A stretch of 64,000 nt of DNA from Streptomyces sp. NBC_01260 (GCF_036226405.1 NZ_CP108464.1:2914001-2978000); one strand, 5' to 3'. Positions 37,088 through 46,613 are shown, numbered from the stretch's first letter. Notes: generated by a model not told the origin, from the sequence alone. A program made the numbers and translations.

Positions 37088-38053
37088 TCACCGCCGCCGC
37101 AGGTCCGCCACCCGGGCCCGGTCCCGGTCTCCCTGGCTCTGCTCCGCCAGCACCGCCGAGGCCCGTAACGACTGCGGCCCGCCCCCGTGCGTCCGCCGCT
37201 GCCCCGGCAGGGGCATCTCACGGCGGTTGGTCCGGCCGGGCGGCGCGGGGTCGGCCGAGGACTGAGCACCCGAGGCGCCGGCCACCGCGATCTGCACTCC
37301 CTGGTCCGCCAGGGCCTGCAGCTCCGCCGCGGCACGGTCGTCGTGCGCGGCCGGTTCGTCCGTCACGAGGCGGGTGATGAGGTCGGTCGGCACCGTCTGG
37401 AACATGGTGTCGGAGCCGAGCTTGGTGTGGTCCGCGAGGACCACCACCTCCCCCGCCGCCTGCACCAGCGCCCGGTCCACGCTCGCGGAGAGCATGTTGG
37501 ACGTGGAGAGCCCGCGCTCGGCGGTGAGGCCGCTCCCGGACAGGAACGCGCGCGAGACCCGCAGCCCCTGGAGCGACTGCTCGGCCCCACTGCCCACCAG
37601 GGCGTAGTTGGAACCGCGCAGGGTGCCCCCGGTCATCACCACTTCCACCCGGTTGGCATGGGCCAGCGCCTGGGCGACCAGAAGCGAATTGGTGACCACG
37701 GTCAGGCCGGGGACCCTCGCGAGCCGGCGGGCCAGCTCCTGCGTGGTCGTACCGGCGCCGACCACAATGGCCTCGCCCTCTTCGACGAGACCGGCGGCCA
37801 GATCGGCGATGGCCGTCTTCTCCGCGGTGGCGAGATGGGATTTCTGCGGAAAACCGGACTCCCGCGTAAAACCGCCCGGCAAAACCGCACCGCCGTGCCG
37901 GCGGTCGAGGAGTCCTTCTGCCTCCAGTGCCCGCACGTCCCGCCGTACGGTCACTTCGGAGGTCTGGACGACGCGGGCGAGCTCACGGAGCGATACCGCC
38001 CCGTTGGCACGCACCATTTCGAGGATCAATTGACGACGTTCTGCAGCGAACAC
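37088..38053 (-). CDS. DeoR/GlpR-family regulator with a TTA codon
   Basis: This 321-residue repressor has a DeoR winged helix at residues 1-57 (ERRQLILEMVRANGAVSLRE and VTVRRDVRALEAEGLLDRRH). The sugar-phosphate-sensing domain has VVGAGTTTQELARRL and VVTNSLLVAQALA. The last 65 residues are an unusual Gly/Pro/Arg-rich tail. Codon 296 in the tail is TTA (37166-37168), so full-length protein needs the bldA tRNA. DeoR proteins sense phosphorylated sugars. The nucleoside catabolic genes within 3-20 kb make deoxyribose or ribose phosphates plausible ligands, though this is only an inference. Confidence 0.87.
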   Translation of the reverse strand: MFAAERRQLILEMVRANGAVSLRELARVVQTSEVTVRRDVRALEAEGLLDRRHGGAVLPGGFTRESGFPQKSHLATAEKTAIADLAAGLVEEGEAIVVGAGTTTQELARRLARVPGLTVVTNSLLVAQALAHANRVEVVMTGGTLRGSNYALVGSGAEQSLQGLRVSRAFLSGSGLTAERGLSTSNMLSASVDRALVQAAGEVVVLADHTKLGSDTMFQTVPTDLITRLVTDEPAAHDDRAAAELQALADQGVQIAVAGASGAQSSADPAPPGRTNRREMPLPGQRRTHGGGPQSLRASAVLAEQSQGDRDRARVADLRRR

Positions 38054-38240
38054 GAAACTGACAGTAACGCGACCGCCCGAGAGTTTTCAGCAGTTTGCGC
38101 CGAATAGCAGAAGTTGTACATGCAAGGGGCCGCCGAGTGGTATAGGCGGCCCCGTTGTTGTTCTCTCCTGATCGCGAGCGGTCGTCGGACGGCCCGAGTT
38201 GCCGGGAGTTGCCGCGGAATGCCGGGTTCCCGGAGGCGTT

Positions 38241-39680
38241 CTAGGCTTCGCCCGCCTGCTTACGGGTGTGCAACTGACGGGCCACTTCGGCGATCGATCC
38301 CGACAGGGACGGATACACAGTGAAGGCGTTTGCGATCTGTTCCACCGTCAGATTGTTGTCGACCGCGATCGAGATGGGGTGGATCAGCTCGCTCGCCCGC
38401 GGTGCGACGACACAGCCGCCGACCACGATGCCGGTACCGGGCCGGCAGAATATTTTGACGAAACCGTCCCGGATGCCCTGCATCTTGGCGCGCGGGTTGC
38501 GCAGCAGCGGCAGCTTGACGACCCGGGCGTCGATCTTGCCCCCGTCGACATCGGACTGGCTGTAGCCGACCGTGGCGATCTCCGGGTCGGTGAAGACGTT
38601 CGAGGAGACCGTCTTCAGGTTCAGCGGCGTCACCGCGTCACCGAGGAAGTGGTACATCGCGATCCGGCCCTGCATCGCGGCGACCGAGGCGAGCGCGAAG
38701 ATCCCGGTGACGTCACCGGCCGCGTAGACACCCGGCGCGCTGGTGCGGGAGACCTTGTCGGTCCAGATGTGGCCCGAGTCCTTGAGCTTGACCCCGGCCT
38801 CCTCCAGGCCCATGCCGGCGCTGTTCGGGATCGCGCCGACCGCCATCAGGCAGTGCGAGCCGGAGATGACCCGGCCGTCGGCGAGGGTGACCTCGACGCG
38901 GTCACCGACGCGCTTGGCGGACTGGGCGCGGGAGCGGGCCATCACGTTCATGCCGCGGCGCCGGAAGACGTCCTCCAGGACGGCGGCCGCGTCCGGGTCC
39001 TCGCCCGGCAGCACCCGGTCCCGGGACGAGACGAGCGTGACGCGGGAGCCGAGGGCCTGGTAGGCGCCGGCGAACTCCGCACCCGTGACACCCGAGCCGA
39101 CCACGATGAGCTCCTCGGGGAGCTCGTCGAGGTCGTAGACCTGGGTCCAGTTCAGGATCCGCTCGCCGTCGGGGAGCGCGTCCGGGATCTCCCGGGGGTG
39201 ACCGCCGGTCGCGATCAGCACGGCGTCGGCGGAGAGGGTCTCCTCCGTGCCGTCGGCCGCGGTGACCACGACCTGGCGGGAGCCGTCGGCGGCCTGGAGT
39301 CCCTCCAGCCGGCCGCGTCCGCGCATCACCCGCGCACCCGCACGGGTGACGGAGGCGGTGATGTCGTGGGACTGGGCGAGCGCCAGGCGCTTCACCCGTC
39401 GGTTGACCTTGCCCAGATCGACGCCGACCACACGCGCCGCCTGTTCCATGTGCGGCGTGTCGTCCGCGACGATGATGCCCAGCTCCTCGTACGAGGAGTC
39501 GAAGGTGGTCATCACCTCCGCCGTCGCGATCAGGGTCTTCGAGGGCACGCAGTCGGTGAGCACGGACGCGCCGCCGAGGCCGTCGCAGTCGACGACGGTC
39601 ACCTCCGCGCCGAGCTGGGCGCCCACCAATGCCGCCTCGTACCCGCCGGGTCCGCCGCCGATGATCACGATCCGGGTCAC
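38241..39680 (-). CDS. lpdA: NAD(P)H-quinone reductase-type flavoprotein, LpdA-like
   Basis: This 479-residue two-dinucleotide-fold oxidoreductase has FAD motif VIIGGGPGGYEAALVGAQLG and second Rossmann motif VVGSGVTGAEFA. The disulfide-reductase position reads GGASVLTDCVPSK, so the first redox cysteine is missing. The family C-terminal dimer domain is present (RPGTGIVVGGCVVAPRAS). This agrees with the actinobacterial LpdA type, which reduces quinones instead of lipoamide. The GTG at 39680 has AGGCGG upstream. It faces a divergent gamma-glutamylcyclotransferase gene. Confidence 0.87.
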   Translation of the reverse strand: MTRIVIIGGGPGGYEAALVGAQLGAEVTVVDCDGLGGASVLTDCVPSKTLIATAEVMTTFDSSYEELGIIVADDTPHMEQAARVVGVDLGKVNRRVKRLALAQSHDITASVTRAGARVMRGRGRLEGLQAADGSRQVVVTAADGTEETLSADAVLIATGGHPREIPDALPDGERILNWTQVYDLDELPEELIVVGSGVTGAEFAGAYQALGSRVTLVSSRDRVLPGEDPDAAAVLEDVFRRRGMNVMARSRAQSAKRVGDRVEVTLADGRVISGSHCLMAVGAIPNSAGMGLEEAGVKLKDSGHIWTDKVSRTSAPGVYAAGDVTGIFALASVAAMQGRIAMYHFLGDAVTPLNLKTVSSNVFTDPEIATVGYSQSDVDGGKIDARVVKLPLLRNPRAKMQGIRDGFVKIFCRPGTGIVVGGCVVAPRASELIHPISIAVDNNLTVEQIANAFTVYPSLSGSIAEVARQLHTRKQAGEA

Positions 39681-39930
39681 GAAAAGTCCGCCTCGCGTTT
39701 CTCGTCCCACGGCCGTCTGCCGTCCCGGCCGGGGTCCGGGGGGCCGCCCCGGGGGAATGCAGTACGTACTTCATTGTCCCGCACGCGCCAAGGTGCTTCG
39801 CCCCGGGGCCCTCCATACGTGCACCGGACCCCTGGAACAGGGGCCGCGCCACGGGCGGCGGACACCCCGAGCGGGCGTCTTCCTCACCGGAATCGACCTC
39901 CCCGCGGCCACCTCCCGTACCCTCGACCCC

Positions 39931-40368
39931 ATGTCGCTCTACGCCGCATACGCCGGCAACCTCGACGCGCGGCTGATGACGCGCCGCGCACCGCACTCGC
40001 CGCTGCGCGGAACCGGCTGGCTGAACGGCTGGCGGCTGACGTTCGGCGGGGAGCAGATGGGCTGGGAGGGCGCGCTGGCCACGGTGGTCGAGGCGCCGCG
40101 CTCCCAGGTCTTCGTCGCCCTGTACGACCTGGCTCCGATGGACGAGGACTCCATGGACCGCTGGGAGGGTGTCGGCCTCGACATCTACCGGCGGATGCGG
40201 GTCCGGGTGCACACCCTGGACGGCGAGGAGCCGGCCTGGATGTATGTGCTGAACGGTTACGAGGGCGGGCTGCCCTCCGCCCGCTACCTCGGCGAGATCG
40301 CGGACGCAGCCGATTCGGCGGGCGCCCCGCACGACTATGCGATGGAGCTCCGCAAGCGCCCCTGCTGA
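39931..40368 (+). CDS. Gamma-glutamylcyclotransferase family protein
   Basis: This 145-residue protein has the GGCT fold opening MSLYAAYAGNLDARLMTRRA (YGSNL-like loop YAGNL). The segment ATVVEAPRSQVFVALYDLAP and the later DRWEGVGLDIYRR are also typical. The family removes gamma-glutamyl groups as pyroglutamate, with the exact substrate unknown. A TACCCT box (39918-39923) 8 nt before the ATG suggests a leaderless transcript. The region to the left, up to 39680, holds no gene. Confidence 0.82.
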   Translation: MSLYAAYAGNLDARLMTRRAPHSPLRGTGWLNGWRLTFGGEQMGWEGALATVVEAPRSQVFVALYDLAPMDEDSMDRWEGVGLDIYRRMRVRVHTLDGEEPAWMYVLNGYEGGLPSARYLGEIADAADSAGAPHDYAMELRKRPC

Positions 40369-40466
40369 GCCCGGACAGCGCCCGCGAGCTGCCCTTTCCG
40401 CGGGATCACCGCCCCACCGCTGTGCGAACGCACGAACGGATGCCCCCAGACTCTGTACGGGAACAT

Positions 40467-40478
40467 CTACGCGCGTAG
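40467..40478. promoter_or_regulatory. Operator CTACGCGCGTAG upstream of punA
   Basis: This perfect 12-bp palindrome ends 25 nt before the punA GTG, upstream of a TACGCT -10 box (40491-40496) that suggests a leaderless start. The identical 12-mer occurs before deoC and add, so it is a candidate site for a nucleoside-responsive regulator. Confidence 0.7.
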
Positions 40479-40503
40479 GGAATCAGCGGTTACGCTCATC
40501 CGC

Positions 40504-41328
40504 GTGAACGCATCAGTTATTCCGGACCACATCCAGGGCGACCCGCGCGCCGCCGCCGCCGACGCCGCCGCCCGCCTGCGCGAGCTGACCGGTGCCGAGA
40601 CCCACGACGTCGCACTCGTGATGGGCTCCGGCTGGGCACCCGCGGGCGATGCGCTCGGCATTCCGGAGGCCGAGTTCCCGGTGACCGCCCTGCCCGGGTT
40701 CCCGGCCCCCGCCGTCCAGGGCCACGGCGGCACGATCCGTTCGTACCGGATCGGCGAGAAGCGCGCCCTGGTCTTCCTCGGCCGCACGCACTTCTACGAG
40801 GGCCGCGGCGTCGCCGCCGTGGCGCACGGGGTGCGTACCGCTGTCGCGGCGGGCTGCGGGACCGTCGTGCTGACGAACGGCTGCGGAGGGCTGCGCGAGG
40901 GCATGCGCCCCGGGCAGCCGGTCCTGATCAGCGACCACATCAACCTCACGGCGGCGTCGCCGATCATCGGCGCCAACTTCGTCGACCTGACCGACCTGTA
41001 CTCGCCGCGGCTGCGGGCGCTGTGCAAGGAGGTCGACGAGACCCTCGAAGAGGGCGTGTACGTGCAGTTCCCCGGCCCGCACTACGAGACGCCGGCCGAG
41101 ATCAACATGGTCCGGGTGATGGGCGGCGACCTGGTCGGCATGTCCACCGTGCTGGAGGCCATCGCGGCCCGGGAGGCCGGGGCGGAGGTGCTGGGCATCT
41201 CGCTGGTGACGAATCTGGCCGCCGGGCTGAGCGGGGAGCCGCTGAACCACGAAGAGGTGCTCCAGGCGGGCCGCGACTCCGCGACCCGGATGGGCTCGCT
41301 GCTGGCCCGCCTGCTGGACCGCATCTGA
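40504..41328 (+). CDS. punA: Purine-nucleoside phosphorylase
   Basis: This 274-residue trimeric PNP splits purine nucleosides into base and (deoxy)ribose-1-phosphate. Motifs are VALVMGSGWAPAGDAL, GRTHFYEG, LTNGCGGLREGM, HINLTAASP and the MVRVMGGDLVGMST segment near the base site. The GTG at 40504 lies 7 nt after TACGCT, so the transcript may be leaderless. The 12-bp palindrome upstream is shared with deoC and add. The sugar mutase gene 71 bp downstream would process its ribose-1-phosphate product. Confidence 0.92.
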   Translation: MNASVIPDHIQGDPRAAAADAAARLRELTGAETHDVALVMGSGWAPAGDALGIPEAEFPVTALPGFPAPAVQGHGGTIRSYRIGEKRALVFLGRTHFYEGRGVAAVAHGVRTAVAAGCGTVVLTNGCGGLREGMRPGQPVLISDHINLTAASPIIGANFVDLTDLYSPRLRALCKEVDETLEEGVYVQFPGPHYETPAEINMVRVMGGDLVGMSTVLEAIAAREAGAEVLGISLVTNLAAGLSGEPLNHEEVLQAGRDSATRMGSLLARLLDRI

Positions 41329-41399
41329 CCCGGCCCCACCCGTTTCCGGGGCGGAGCCCCACCACACACGACAGCTTCACCCCGGAAAGGCGGACCACC

Positions 41400-43043
41400 G
41401 TGCTGCAGCAGGACCTCATCACCCGGGCCAGGACCTGGCTCGCCGAGGACCCCGACCCCGAGACCCGCGACGAGCTGGCCAAGCTCATCGAGACCGAGGA
41501 CCTCGACGAGCTCGCCGTCCGCTTCGCGGGCACCCTCCAGTTCGGCACCGCGGGCCTGCGCGGCGAGCTGGGCGCCGGTCCGATGCGGATGAACCGCGCC
41601 GTCGTCATCCGCGCCGCCGCCGGACTCGCCGCGTACCTGAAGAACCAGGGGCAGGCCGGCGGCCTCGTCGTCATCGGCTACGACGCGCGCTACAAGTCCA
41701 CCGACTTCGCCCGCGACACCGCGGCCGTGATGACCGGCGCCGGGCTGCGGGCTGCGGTGCTCCCCCGCCCGCTCCCCACCCCCGTACTCGCTTACGCCAT
41801 AAGGCACCTGGGCGCCGTCGCGGGCGTCGAGGTGACCGCGAGCCACAATCCGCCGCGCGACAACGGCTACAAGGTCTACCTCGGCGACGGCTCGCAGATC
41901 GTCCCCCCGGCGGACGGCGAGATCGCCGCGGCGATCGCCGCGGTCGGTCCGCTGGGCACCGTGCCCCGCCCCGGCAACGGCTGGCAGACCCTCGGCGACG
42001 AGGTGCTGGACGCCTATCTGGCGCGTACGGACACCGTGCTCGACGCCGGATCGCCGCGGACCGCCCGCGTCGTCTACACGGCCATGCACGGCGTCGGCAC
42101 CTCCGTACTCACCGCGGCCTTCGACCGGGCCGGCTTCCCCGCCCCGGTCCTGGTCGCCGAACAGGCCGAGCCGGACCCCGCGTTCCCCACCGTCGCCTTC
42201 CCCAATCCGGAAGAGCCCGGCGCGATGGATCTCGCCTTCGCCACCGCACGCCGCTCGGACCCCGACATCGTCATCGCCAACGACCCGGACGCCGACCGGT
42301 GCGCCGTCGCCGTCCCGGACCCGGCCGCCGACGGCGGATGGCGGATGCTGCGCGGCGACGAGGTCGGCGCGCTGCTCGCCGCGCACCTCGTGCGCCGCGG
42401 TGTCACCGGCGTCCTCGCCGAGTCGATCGTGTCGTCGTCCCTCCTGGGCCGGATCGCCGAGAAGGCGGGGCTGGGCTACGAGGAGACGCTGACCGGCTTC
42501 AAGTGGATCGCCCGGGTGGACGGTCTGCGGTACGGCTACGAGGAGGCGCTCGGCTACTGCGTCGACCCGGACGGCGTCCGCGACAAGGACGGCATCACGG
42601 CCGCCCTCCTCGTCGCCGAACTCGCCTCCGTGCTCAAGGAGCAGGGCCGCACACTGCCCGATCTGCTGGACGACCTCGCGGTCGAGCACGGACTGCACGC
42701 CACCGACCAGCTCTCGGTCCGGGTCGAGGACCTGTCCGTCATCGCGGACGCCATGCGCCGTCTGCGCGAGCAGCCGCCGACCGCACTCGCCGGCCTCGCC
42801 GTCACCTCGGCCGAGGACCTGTCGCAGGGCACCGGACTGCTGCCGCCCACCGACGGGCTCCGCTACCACCTGGAGGGCGCCCGGGTGATCGTCCGCCCGA
42901 GCGGCACCGAGCCGAAGCTCAAGTGCTACCTGGAGGTCGTGGTGCCCGTCGCCTCGGCCGACGAGCTGCCCGCGGCCCGCACGAGGGGCGCTGAGCTGAT
43001 CACCGGCATCAAGCGGGACCTGGCCGCCGCGGCCGGGATCTGA
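41400..43043 (+). CDS. pmmB: Phospho-sugar mutase, PGM2-like (possible phosphopentomutase)
   Basis: This 547-residue alpha-D-phosphohexomutase has the catalytic serine loop VTASHNPPRDNGYKVY, the metal loop NDPDADRCA, the sugar loop GYEEALGYCVDP and the phosphate loop RPSGTEPKLK. The N-terminus (TLQFGTAGLRGELGAGPMRM) and length match the PGM2 subgroup, in which members interconvert pentose 1- and 5-phosphates. Position directly after punA favours that role here, supplying deoxyribose-5-phosphate to DeoC. Specificity for hexose or mannose phosphate cannot be excluded. The start is a GTG with AAAGGCGG upstream. Confidence 0.85.
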   Translation: MLQQDLITRARTWLAEDPDPETRDELAKLIETEDLDELAVRFAGTLQFGTAGLRGELGAGPMRMNRAVVIRAAAGLAAYLKNQGQAGGLVVIGYDARYKSTDFARDTAAVMTGAGLRAAVLPRPLPTPVLAYAIRHLGAVAGVEVTASHNPPRDNGYKVYLGDGSQIVPPADGEIAAAIAAVGPLGTVPRPGNGWQTLGDEVLDAYLARTDTVLDAGSPRTARVVYTAMHGVGTSVLTAAFDRAGFPAPVLVAEQAEPDPAFPTVAFPNPEEPGAMDLAFATARRSDPDIVIANDPDADRCAVAVPDPAADGGWRMLRGDEVGALLAAHLVRRGVTGVLAESIVSSSLLGRIAEKAGLGYEETLTGFKWIARVDGLRYGYEEALGYCVDPDGVRDKDGITAALLVAELASVLKEQGRTLPDLLDDLAVEHGLHATDQLSVRVEDLSVIADAMRRLREQPPTALAGLAVTSAEDLSQGTGLLPPTDGLRYHLEGARVIVRPSGTEPKLKCYLEVVVPVASADELPAARTRGAELITGIKRDLAAAAGI

Positions 43044-43132
43044 GCGGCACTACCTGACGCGGGCCGAGAAGACCGAGTGCCCGCGCCACTGGCGTACCGG
43101 GCAGACCCCGCCGGCCCCCTGACCGGCGGACC

Positions 43133-43176
43133 GACGGGGAGGGCACCCTCCGCTCCGGGCGGGTGCCCTCCCCGTC
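43133..43176. terminator. Bidirectional terminator
   Basis: A 16-bp perfect stem (GACGGGGAGGGCACCC and complement) with a 12-nt loop lies between the convergent pmmB and pepP genes. Confidence 0.85.
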
Positions 43177-43225
43177 AGTGCGCCGAAACCCAGCGGTCCG
43201 GAACGGAGCCCCTGGTGCGGCGCAC

Positions 43226-44638
43226 TCAGCCGGCGAACCGGGCCATCCACGCCTCGACCTCGTCCGCCGACCGGGGCAGACCCGCCGACAGGTTCTCGTG
43301 GCCGTCTTCGGTGACGACCAGGTCGTCCTCGATCCGGACGCCGATGCCGCGCCACTCCTCGGGCACGGTGAGGTCGTCCGGCTGGAAGTACAGACCGGGC
43401 TCGACGGTGAGCACCATGCCCGGCTCCAACACGCCGTCGACGTACTCCTCGTTCCGGGCCTGCGCGCAGTCGTGGACGTCCAGGCCGAGCATGTGGCCGG
43501 TGCCCGCCATGGTGAAGCGGCGCTGGAGGCCGAGCTCGTACGCGCGGTCGGCCGGGCCCTCGATGAAGCCCCACTCGACCAGCCGGTCCGCGAGGTAACG
43601 CTGGGACGCCTCGTGGAAGTCGCGGTACGCGGCGCCCGGCTTCACGGCGGCCATGCCCGCCTCCTGGGCCTCGTACACCGCGTCGTAGACCTTGCGCTGC
43701 AAGGGTGTGAAGGTGCCGTTGATCGGGAGGGTGCGGGTGACGTCGGCGGTGTAGAGGGTGTGGGTCTCCACGCCGGCGTCGAGCAGGAGCAGGTCGCCGG
43801 GGCGCACCGGGCCGTCGTTGTCCGTCCAGTGCATGATCGTGGCGTGCTCGCCCGCCGCGCAGATCGAGCCGTAGCCGACGGCGTTGCCCTCAAGGCGGGC
43901 GCGGCGGAAGAACGTGCCCTCGATCCACCGCTCGGACGAGGCGACCGCGCGGGAGAGTTCACCGATCACATCGGTGAACCCGCGCACGGTGGAGTCGACG
44001 GCCTTGCGGAGCTCGGTGATCTCCCAGTCGTCCTTGACGAGGCGGAGATCGCTGAGCGCCTCCTCCAGTTCGGCGTCACGGTCCTCCTCGGTGGTGACGG
44101 CGTCCTCCAGGGACGGGTCGATACCGCGGACGATCCGGGTCGGCGCGCCCGAGCCGGCGGCCAGGCCGTCGGCCGCCGTGCGGACGTCGCGGCAGGGCAG
44201 ACCGAGCACGAGCTCCGACTCGGCGAGCGAGCGGCGGCGGCCCATCCACAGCTCCGCCGTGGGACCGGTCCAGAACTCGTCGTTGTCCCGGCTGTCCCGC
44301 GGCAGCTGGAAGCAGTAGGCGTCATGGCCGCCGTCCGCACGGGGTTCGAGGACGAGAGCGCCGTCCCGGGCCCGGTCGCCGGTCATGTGCACATAGCCCG
44401 TGTAGGGGCGGAACGCGTAGCCGTCGTCGTTCGAACGGACCTTGAGGTTCCCCGAGGGAATCACGAGGCGCTCGCCGGGGAAGCGCGCGGAGAGCGCGGC
44501 GCGGCGGCCGGCCGCGTACGGGGCCTGCTCGCCGAGCTGGAGGTCGTGCCGCTCGGTGTCGGCCCAGCCCGTCCGCATCAATGCGGACAGTTCCTCGGAG
44601 ATCCCTGAGTAGAGACCGTTCCTTCGGCCTTTCGCCAT
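43226..44638 (-). CDS. pepP: Xaa-Pro aminopeptidase (aminopeptidase P)
   Basis: This 470-residue dimetal peptidase removes N-terminal residues before proline. The N-terminal creatinase-like domain contains ARDGALVLEPRADGG. The C-terminal pita-bread domain has metal ligands in LLLDAGVETHTLYTADVTRT, TGHMLGLDVHD, LTVEPGLYF and GIGVRIEDDLV. The start at 44638 gives MAKGRRNGLYSGISEE, with GAAGG upstream. A longer version would overlap the divergent HTH gene region. The small gap to the HTH gene (about 215 bp) contains both promoters. Confidence 0.92.
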   Translation of the reverse strand: MAKGRRNGLYSGISEELSALMRTGWADTERHDLQLGEQAPYAAGRRAALSARFPGERLVIPSGNLKVRSNDDGYAFRPYTGYVHMTGDRARDGALVLEPRADGGHDAYCFQLPRDSRDNDEFWTGPTAELWMGRRRSLAESELVLGLPCRDVRTAADGLAAGSGAPTRIVRGIDPSLEDAVTTEEDRDAELEEALSDLRLVKDDWEITELRKAVDSTVRGFTDVIGELSRAVASSERWIEGTFFRRARLEGNAVGYGSICAAGEHATIMHWTDNDGPVRPGDLLLLDAGVETHTLYTADVTRTLPINGTFTPLQRKVYDAVYEAQEAGMAAVKPGAAYRDFHEASQRYLADRLVEWGFIEGPADRAYELGLQRRFTMAGTGHMLGLDVHDCAQARNEEYVDGVLEPGMVLTVEPGLYFQPDDLTVPEEWRGIGVRIEDDLVVTEDGHENLSAGLPRSADEVEAWMARFAG

Positions 44639-44853
44639 GTCTGCACCTTCTTCTGGCTGGGTTTCCTCCGCGGCGAGGGCCGGCGGAGCCGCACGTACCG
44701 GCATGCCCTGCCGGTACGGACCGGTTGCCCTCGCTGCCGCCGGTCGGCGGCGGCACCCGGACGCTATCGCGCACCGCGCGCGCCCGGTGCCAAGGAGTGC
44801 CACTGGCACGAATCGGCCAGGGTCCGGACGGGAGCCGTTGGATAATGAGGGGC

Positions 44854-45837
44854 ATGACGAACGCGAAACTCGGCGAGGCCCTGCGGCTTCTGGGGCTCGA
44901 TCACGCGGCGGGCCAGGTCTATCTGGCGCTGCTCGATCTGGCTCCCGCGCCGCTGGGCGCGATCGGCCGGGCGGCCGGTCTGGGCGGGGCGGAACTCGAC
45001 GCGGCGTACGGCGCGCTGGTCGACGCCGGTCTGGCCAGCACCGCCGGGGAGGGCGAGGACGTGGTGGCCCCGGTGCCGCCGGCCGCGGGCCTGGAGATCC
45101 TGGCCCGGCACCGGGCGAGTGAGGTCGAGGAGTCACGCATCGCCGTGGGGGGCGCGTTCGAGTCGTTCCGGCGCCAGCGGCTCGCGGCGTACAACGACCA
45201 TCTCGTCGAGGTCGTCACCGGCGAAGCCGTCGGCCCCCGGATTCGCCAGGCCTGGGCGAGCGCCCGCGATCAGATCCGGCAGTTCGAGTCGCCGCCGTAC
45301 TTCCCCCTGCCCGGCGCCACGGACGACGCGCTGGCCACGCTCGCCCGCGGTGTGACGCAGCGCGTCGTGTACTCACGGGAGTCGCTGGAGCATCCGGGCC
45401 ATCTGAAGGACGTCATCGAACCGTGCGTCAACGCCGGCGAGCAGGCCAGGGTGCTGCCGTCCGTGCCGGTCAAGCTCGTGATCATCGACGACGCGTACGC
45501 GCTCGTGTCGCTGTCGATCAAAGAGGCCGATGTGCACAACACCATGCTGGTGGTGCAGCCGTGCGGGCTGCTGTCCGCGCTGATCGCCCTGTTCGAGCAG
45601 TCCTGGCAGAACGCCCTGCCGTTCCACGGCCGCACCGCCCGGCCGGGCGGCCTGCCGCCCGGCGACCGCCGCCTGCTGTGGCTCCTGGCGGGTGGCGCGA
45701 GCGACGACGCCATCACCCGCGAGCTGGGCATCAGCCGCCGCACGCTGTTTCGCCGCGTCCAGATCCTGATGGCCCGGCTGGGCGCCGCGAACCGCTTCCA
45801 GATGGCCCTGCAGGCGCAGCGCAGCGGCTGGCTGTGA
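44854..45837 (+). CDS. TrmB-like plus LuxR-type HTH regulator
   Basis: This 327-residue protein has an N-terminal winged-helix part of TrmB type (EALRLLGLDHAAGQVYLALL). The middle domain is about 180 residues, and the C-terminal HTH of LuxR type is recognised in LLAGGASDDAITRELGISRR followed by RTLFRRVQILMARLGAANRF. This two-HTH layout is frequent in Streptomyces. GATAAT (44841-44846) lies 8 nt before the ATG at 44854, suggesting a leaderless transcript. The in-frame ATG at 44845 overlaps that box. Its ligand is unknown. Confidence 0.82.
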   Translation: MTNAKLGEALRLLGLDHAAGQVYLALLDLAPAPLGAIGRAAGLGGAELDAAYGALVDAGLASTAGEGEDVVAPVPPAAGLEILARHRASEVEESRIAVGGAFESFRRQRLAAYNDHLVEVVTGEAVGPRIRQAWASARDQIRQFESPPYFPLPGATDDALATLARGVTQRVVYSRESLEHPGHLKDVIEPCVNAGEQARVLPSVPVKLVIIDDAYALVSLSIKEADVHNTMLVVQPCGLLSALIALFEQSWQNALPFHGRTARPGGLPPGDRRLLWLLAGGASDDAITRELGISRRTLFRRVQILMARLGAANRFQMALQAQRSGWL

Positions 45838-45859
45838 GCGGCGACGCGGCGGGCCGCTC

Positions 45860-46498
45860 TCAGCCGGTCGCGCCCAGCACCACCAGCAGCACCGCGCCCA
45901 CCACGGCCGGCGCGATCACCTCGTACGCCCAGCGCACCGACATGACGGCGTCCCCCGCCACGGGCGTCTCGCCCGCCTGTTCGGCCAGCTCCCGCAGGTC
46001 CACCACGGCCTGGTCGGCGCCCGCGGTCAGGGCCTTGGTGGCGCGCACGTCGGCGGTCACCGACGTCTTGCCGTACGGATCGTCCATCGACTGGCGGGAC
46101 TGCCGGCGGGCGGCCTTCTTGCGCTGCCGCAACGAGACCGGCACCGCCCAGAGCTGGTACTTCGTGCCCTCCTGCGTGAACAGTTCGCTGGAGTAGCTCG
46201 CCCGCACGTCCGCGACACCGGTCCAGGGCAGCGTGATCGTGCGGAACGGGTTGCGGATCCGGATGCGCCGGTCGTTGGCGAACACCGCCGGGCGCAGGGT
46301 GAAGGCGACCACCAGCGGGACCGCGGTCAGCAGCCCGGCCAGCGCCAGCCACGGCACCCGGCCCTCACCCCGGATCGCGGCGTCCAGGCCGATCCAGAGG
46401 ATGAGCAGGAGCAGCAGGGCGCCCCCGACCAGCCCGGCGGGCGACCGGAAGATCCGGTCGGCGTAGGTGGGCTCGGCGGGGGGCGTGGGGCTCGTCAT
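45860..46498 (-). CDS. PH-domain membrane protein
   Basis: This 212-residue protein has two helices near the N-terminus (GLVGGALLLLLILWIGLDAA; LALAGLLTAVPLVVAFTL). A bacterial PH-like beta domain follows (RRIRIRNPFRTITLPWTGVA, FTQEGTKYQLWAVPV). The C-terminus carries a further helix (IAPAVVGAVLLVVLGATG). The gene is convergent with the HTH regulator and divergent from deoC. Its function is unknown. Confidence 0.82.
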   Translation of the reverse strand: MTSPTPPAEPTYADRIFRSPAGLVGGALLLLLILWIGLDAAIRGEGRVPWLALAGLLTAVPLVVAFTLRPAVFANDRRIRIRNPFRTITLPWTGVADVRASYSSELFTQEGTKYQLWAVPVSLRQRKKAARRQSRQSMDDPYGKTSVTADVRATKALTAGADQAVVDLRELAEQAGETPVAGDAVMSVRWAYEVIAPAVVGAVLLVVLGATG

Positions 46499-46613
46499 GG
46501 GCCCGATTCTGCCTGACGGGCGCAAGGGATGCGGGGGCGGCTTCCCCGCTGCCGTGCGCGCGGCGGTCCTGAGCCGTGCGATACACGAACGGCATGGGCC
46601 CCTGTACAGGCCG

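Noticed and set aside
39828..39846. CCCCTG-gaa-CAGGGG inverted repeat before the cyclotransferase gene
   Set aside because: Short GC-rich palindromes like this are frequent by chance here, and it is far from both start codons.
41082..42869. 595-codon frame opposite punA/pmmB
   Set aside because: Antisense shadow. The sense frame has all catalytic loops of the mutase.
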